From positions 1-8,021 of the forward strand of contig CAMGRE010000113.1 in the NCBI GenBank assembly GCA_946061355.1: DNA of 8,021 nt, in the 5' to 3' direction. Of this stretch, positions 5,291 through 8,021 are shown one piece after another. A program made the position numbers and the translations under genes. Every line of letters begins with the position of its first letter. Within the stretch, counting starts at the first letter, position 1. The notes below the pieces were generated by a model, which ran no database searches, was not told the origin of the DNA, and worked only from the letters and a program-made list of their open reading frames with translations. Source of the stretch: an uncultured bacterium (GTDB lineage: Bacteria; Bacillota; Clostridia; Lachnospirales; Lachnospiraceae).

Positions 5291-6301
5291 CTAATTGCTG
5301 AGCAGTTCCTTTTCAAGCGCATCAAAATCATAATTGCGCTGAGGAAATTGATTAAACTGGTTATTTAATATGGCAGCCGGTTTTGACTGCATACTTTTTT
5401 TGCGTTTGTAGGTGCTGTCTGCACTGCGGATATCTTCCAGGCAGTGCACATTGGATTGCTTCCAGTTTGTCAGAATACTGTCGGCATATTCAAAGCGGTG
5501 CTTGTCCGTTGCCATGACGGTTCGTTCACATGCCTCGACAATAATATCGGAAGTAAAACCAAGGTCTTTTGTCCAGCGTGTGATATAGGTGACTTCTTTC
5601 GGAGTCGGAGCGCTGGTTTTGCCGAGCGCTTTCATTACAGTATATACGGTTTTGTCATATTTTCCGACGTATGCTTTTGCCTGCTTGGGCGTGGTGATCT
5701 GCTCATCGTGCCAGTTTAAAGCCACTTTTTCTATGTAACGAAAATCCTTCTTGCCCTTTCCGACACAGTATTGTACCAGATAGTCGATCAGATCGGCGGA
5801 GAAGCCCAACTTGTCATATAAAAAGAAAATGCTCTTGATCTCCGATACGCTTAGAGGCTTGCCGATATACTGCTCAACGATAAACAGAAGCTGAGCGGTT
5901 TCTTCGCTATCGCGGAACGCTCCTAGGTCGTCCAAAGTATAGGAAGGCTTTGCGGCAGGAATCGGGACAATGTCTGCTCCCTGCGGGGAAGCTGCACGCT
6001 CCTCCTCCGTGCAGGCATCCGCCATATGGATGGCGATCAGATTCCTGTTGTCATCATACTCCAATGAAAGGAGTTTTTTCTTTTCCCAATAGGTTAAAGA
6101 GCGCAGGACATCCTTTTCCGTGTGATTAAATTTATCCGCAATATCTGAGATGCTGGTAGAACGATGGGCATGGAATACCCGTAACAGATAAAGATATACT
6201 TTGATCTGTGCATCGTTTGCCTCTATCATATATTCATCAATAAAACGGTTAGGGACGGCTGTAGAGGTATCCCCATCGCTGTAAATCTTCAGGCTGCTCA
6301 T
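5291..6301 (-). CDS. dnaD: DnaD-domain replication initiation protein
   Basis: A 336-aa protein of the DnaD/DnaB family, which remodels DNA at origins and helps recruit the helicase loader. Residues about 15-95 look like the N-terminal winged-helix domain (VPNRFIDEYM..., ISDIADKFNHTEKDVLRSLTYWEKKKLL). After a proline-rich linker (about 97-120) come two copies of the DnaB_2/DD2-type domain, at about 130-200 and 210-285. Each ends in the family's Y-x3-I/V-x3-W motif: YIEKVALNW (189-197) and YADSILTNW (272-280). The C-terminal tail (about 295-336) is basic and then Asn/Gln-rich. Bacillus DnaD (about 230 aa) has one such domain, so the duplicated form may combine DnaD-like and DnaB-like work. The ATG at 6301 is preferred to an upstream in-frame TTG (6319) because GAGGGGG lies just before it. 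The gene begins the operon with the helicase loader, 25 bp downstream. Confidence 0.88.
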   Translation of the reverse strand: MSSLKIYSDGDTSTAVPNRFIDEYMIEANDAQIKVYLYLLRVFHAHRSTSISDIADKFNHTEKDVLRSLTYWEKKKLLSLEYDDNRNLIAIHMADACTEEERAASPQGADIVPIPAAKPSYTLDDLGAFRDSEETAQLLFIVEQYIGKPLSVSEIKSIFFLYDKLGFSADLIDYLVQYCVGKGKKDFRYIEKVALNWHDEQITTPKQAKAYVGKYDKTVYTVMKALGKTSAPTPKEVTYITRWTKDLGFTSDIIVEACERTVMATDKHRFEYADSILTNWKQSNVHCLEDIRSADSTYKRKKSMQSKPAAILNNQFNQFPQRNYDFDALEKELLSN

Positions 6302-6341
6302 AGTTTCCCCCTCGGTCAATTACCTTATTCAAAGCAAAGAA

Positions 6342-6350
6342 ATTATAACA
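6342..6350 (-). promoter_or_regulatory. Extended -10 promoter of the dnaD-dnaC-prs operon
   Basis: On the minus strand the sequence reads TGTTATAAT (6350-6342), a perfect TATAAT with a TGn extension, ending 40 bp before the dnaD ATG. No good -35 is present at 16-18 bp (best TTTCTT or TTGAAT with poor spacing), so the promoter relies on the extended -10 or on an activator. The DnaA-box-like array starts about 65 bp upstream of it. Confidence 0.6.
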
Positions 6351-6416
6351 CAACGCGATTCAAAAAGAAATACTTAATTTCCTGCAAAGCCTTGAAAAAA
6401 GCGGGCTCGCGGGCAT

Positions 6417-6590
6417 TGTGGATGTTGTGGAAACTGTGGATTGAGCTACAGGAATAAAATGGTGTTCACCGGCGTATACATAGGATAAAAGTGGACAAAC
6501 GGGGGATTGTCCCGCGGAGATTGTGGCAAAGAAATATCCACATTTCGGAGAGCCGTTTTTGACCCTTTTTCATGTGGATATTGTGGGTAA
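6417..6590. promoter_or_regulatory. Cluster of DnaA-box-like 9-mers between murC and dnaD
   Basis: The DnaA box is TTATCCACA (reverse TGTGGATAA). One-mismatch copies are ATATCCACA (6534-6542), TGTGGATAT (6573-6581) and TGTGGGTAA (6582-6590). Two-mismatch copies are TGTGGATGT (6417-6425), TGTGGAAAC (6426-6434), TGTGGATTG (6435-6443), AGTGGACAA (6490-6498) and TGTGGCAAA (6522-6530). Three sit head to tail with no spacer, and so do two at 6573-6590. The array fills most of the 289-bp gap before the helicase-loading operon and is followed, towards dnaD, by AT-rich DNA (about 6320-6395). DnaA binding is inferred. It could regulate the operon, titrate DnaA, or be part of an origin; no dnaA or dnaN gene is in view. 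Confidence 0.55.
6533..6582. repeat. 11-bp perfect inverted repeat around two DnaA-like boxes
   Basis: AATATCCACAT (6533-6543) and ATGTGGATATT (6572-6582) are exact reverse complements separated by 28 bp. Each arm carries one DnaA-like 9-mer, so the two boxes face each other. On the minus strand, just after the murC stop, the RNA could form an 11-bp stem followed by TCTTT. As a terminator it would be weak (AT-rich stem, large loop). A paired protein-binding site is more likely. Confidence 0.6.
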
Positions 6591-7970
6591 CTAAAGTCCC
6601 AACAGATTTTCGCCGATTTTTACCACATCTCCGGCTCCCATAGTTATCAACACATCGCCGTCGGTACAATTTTTTAGCAAAAAGTTTTCAATTTCATCAA
6701 AGGAAGGGAAATAGAAGCATTCTTTACCCAGTTTCTGAATCTCTTCCTGGAGGGTTTTGGAACTGATTCCGAGAGTATCCGTCTCCCTGGCGGCATAAAT
6801 ATCTGCGAGCACGATCTTGTCGGAGAGAGCCAGTGCCTTGGCAAATTCCGGCAGGAAAGCTTTGGTTCTGGTATAGGTGTGAGGCTGGAACACACACCAC
6901 AGTGTCTTGTGCGGATAGTTCTTTGCCGCCTGCAACGTCGCAGTGATCTCGGTAGGATGATGGGCATAGTCATCAATGATGGTCAGACCACCGATCTTTC
7001 CTTTGTATTCAAAACGCCTGTCAGTTCCGGAAAAATCAGCCAGTGCTTTCACGGCAACTGTCCGGTCCAGAGAAAATGCATCCGACAGTGCAAGCGCCGC
7101 CAGTGCATTCATCACATTGTGCCTGCCGGGGACAGACAGCTTTACGGAAAAGGCATTTCCTTCTTTATCATGTGCGGTGAAAGAAGGATGGGCATATTCG
7201 TCAAAAGAGAGGTCTGTGTAATAGTAGTCATATTCGCTGCTGCTGCCATAGGTGAGGATGGGGCAGTTCAGACCGGATGTAATGGTGCCGATCTCGGGAA
7301 TCTCCCCATTGATAATCAACAGACCGTCTTCGGGAATCAGCTGTGCAAATTGATGGAAAGAGTTCCTGATGTCATTGATATCTTTGAAGAAATCCAGGTG
7401 ATCCTCCTCCACATTCAGGATAACGCCGATCCTGGGGAAGAAGCTTAAGAAACTGTTGGTATATTCGCACGCTTCGGTGACAAAATAGTCCGATTTTCCC
7501 ACACGGGTATTCCCACCGATGGACTTTAGAATTCCACCGATCGAGAGGGTCGGATCGGCATCCGCCTCCAGAAGGATCTGGGAGATCATGGAAGTGGTCG
7601 TCGTCTTGCCGTGTGTACCGCTGATTGCGGCAGGCAGTCCGTAGGCACGCATGATCTGACCGAGCAGCTGGGCTCTGGTCAGAGAGGGGAGCCCTTTGGC
7701 GGAGATAGCAGTAAATTCAGGATTGTCCGGATGAATGGCAGCTGTATAGACAACCAGATCAATGTCATCCGTTATATTCGCGGCACATTGCCGGTAGGAG
7801 ACATGCACTCCTTTTGCCTCCAGCATATCGGTGAGAGAGGAGTGCCGCACATCGGAACCGGATATTGTGAATCCTTTTTCGAGCAGGATTTCTGCCAGAC
7901 CGCTCATGCTGACTCCGCCGATCCCGATGAAATGTATATGAATCGGATGGGAAAAATCAATTTGGTACAT
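6591..7970 (-). CDS. murC: UDP-N-acetylmuramate--L-alanine ligase
   Basis: MurC adds L-alanine to UDP-N-acetylmuramate with ATP, the first amino acid step of peptidoglycan stem peptide synthesis in the cytoplasm. The 459-aa protein is full length for the family. The N-terminal Rossmann-like domain holds GIGGVSMSGLAEIL (16-29), which binds the UDP part. The ATP loop GTHGKTTTT is at 118-126. The central domain has EACEYTNSF (166-174) and NVEEDHLD (186-193), the metal and carbamoyl-lysine region of Mur ligases. GRHNVMNALAAL (282-293), FSGTDRRFEYKG (313-324), DDYAHHPTEI (333-342) and FQPHTYTRT (361-369) are family signatures. The C-terminal domain ends in LITMGAGDV (441-449). The ATG at 7970 follows AAGGA with a 9-nt spacer. 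It is transcribed in the same direction as dnaD but is separated from it by 289 bp with a separate promoter. All key residues are present, so the enzyme should be active and essential. Confidence 0.97.
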   Translation of the reverse strand: MYQIDFSHPIHIHFIGIGGVSMSGLAEILLEKGFTISGSDVRHSSLTDMLEAKGVHVSYRQCAANITDDIDLVVYTAAIHPDNPEFTAISAKGLPSLTRAQLLGQIMRAYGLPAAISGTHGKTTTTSMISQILLEADADPTLSIGGILKSIGGNTRVGKSDYFVTEACEYTNSFLSFFPRIGVILNVEEDHLDFFKDINDIRNSFHQFAQLIPEDGLLIINGEIPEIGTITSGLNCPILTYGSSSEYDYYYTDLSFDEYAHPSFTAHDKEGNAFSVKLSVPGRHNVMNALAALALSDAFSLDRTVAVKALADFSGTDRRFEYKGKIGGLTIIDDYAHHPTEITATLQAAKNYPHKTLWCVFQPHTYTRTKAFLPEFAKALALSDKIVLADIYAARETDTLGISSKTLQEEIQKLGKECFYFPSFDEIENFLLKNCTDGDVLITMGAGDVVKIGENLLGL

Positions 7971-8004
7971 AGAAATAAGTCCTTTCAGCGTAATGCTTCC
8001 TATT

Positions 8005-8010
8005 TTTATA
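8005..8010 (-). promoter_or_regulatory. Possible -10 element of murC
   Basis: TATAAA on the minus strand (8010-8005) lies 34 bp before the murC ATG. The corresponding -35 would fall outside the window, so this remains a guess. Confidence 0.3.
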
Positions 8011-8021
8011 CCTTCCGGTCT

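Noticed and set aside
5281..5307. Small hairpin AACTGC/GCAGTT across the dnaD stop and just before the dnaC RBS
   Set aside because: Six base pairs with alternative pairings in the same stretch; it might tune coupling, but it is within chance expectation.
6393..6412. Possible murC terminator, minus strand GCGAGCCCGC followed by six T
   Set aside because: Only three G-C pairs can form around the loop, too short for a convincing stem, although the T-run is suggestive. murC read-through into dnaD cannot be excluded.
6466..6573. 35-codon ORF on the minus strand (start at 6573) in the murC-dnaD gap, with a longer version starting inside murC
   Set aside because: No ribosome-binding site precedes either start, the product is a patchwork of basic residues, and it coincides with the DnaA-box-like repeats, which explain the sequence better.
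6644..6652. TTATCAACA, one mismatch from a DnaA box
   Set aside because: It falls in the conserved ITMGAGDV coding segment of murC, so its sequence is explained by protein constraint; it was not counted in the cluster.
1..8021. CRISPR arrays, tRNA or rRNA genes, insertion sequences, prophage or toxin-antitoxin modules
   Set aside because: No spaced direct repeats of CRISPR type, no cloverleaf or rRNA sequence, no transposase or phage gene was seen in any frame.

Overview
The window reads as chromosomal DNA of an anaerobic Firmicute, most likely a Lachnospiraceae-type Clostridium relative. The evidence is low to moderate G+C, strong AAGGAG/GGAGG ribosome-binding sites, a Spo0A C-terminal-type DNA-binding domain, the DnaD plus DnaC/DnaI-like helicase-loading pair, and a long (395 aa) clostridial-style PRPP synthetase. 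This is a judgement from protein sequence, not from a search.

Left part (1-1852). A terminator at 61-97 closes an upstream gene outside the window. An AT-rich leader with nested inverted repeats (134-275) precedes a 98-aa gene that is essentially a free-standing Spo0A C-terminal domain (307-603). This gene converges with a LysR-type regulator on the minus strand (615-1505). Between lysR and the next large gene lies a complete small transcription unit: promoter 1609-1637, a strong RBS, a 25-codon ORF (1708-1785), a 9-codon ORF (1788-1817) and a terminator (1819-1852). A perfect LysR box (T-N11-A within ATACC-N5-GGTAT, 1571-1585) sits about 66 bp upstream of that unit's predicted start and next to the -35 of lysR. 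The arrangement therefore looks like a classic divergent LysR regulator/target pair whose target is a micropeptide or small RNA.

Middle part (1851-3109). A PfkB-family sugar or nucleoside kinase (1920-3074) is transcribed from its own extended -10 promoter, whose -35 overlaps the U-tract of the preceding terminator. It converges on prs, and the two share a strong hairpin.

Right part (3083-8021, all minus strand). murC (cell wall precursor synthesis) is followed by a 289-bp non-coding gap, then dnaD, dnaC/dnaI-like loader and prs, ending at a rho-independent terminator. dnaD, dnaC and prs are tightly spaced and probably one operon driven by an extended -10 promoter at 6342-6350. It joins the two replication-initiation helper proteins to PRPP synthesis.

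The gap between murC and dnaD holds the most striking unexplained signal. At least eight 9-mers resembling DnaA boxes (TGTGGATAA/TTATCCACA type) lie in 174 bp. Three sit head to tail with an exact 9-bp period (6417-6443), and two abut in the same way at 6573-6590. This suggests DnaA binding, either to regulate the dnaD operon or as a DnaA-titrating or origin-like locus.
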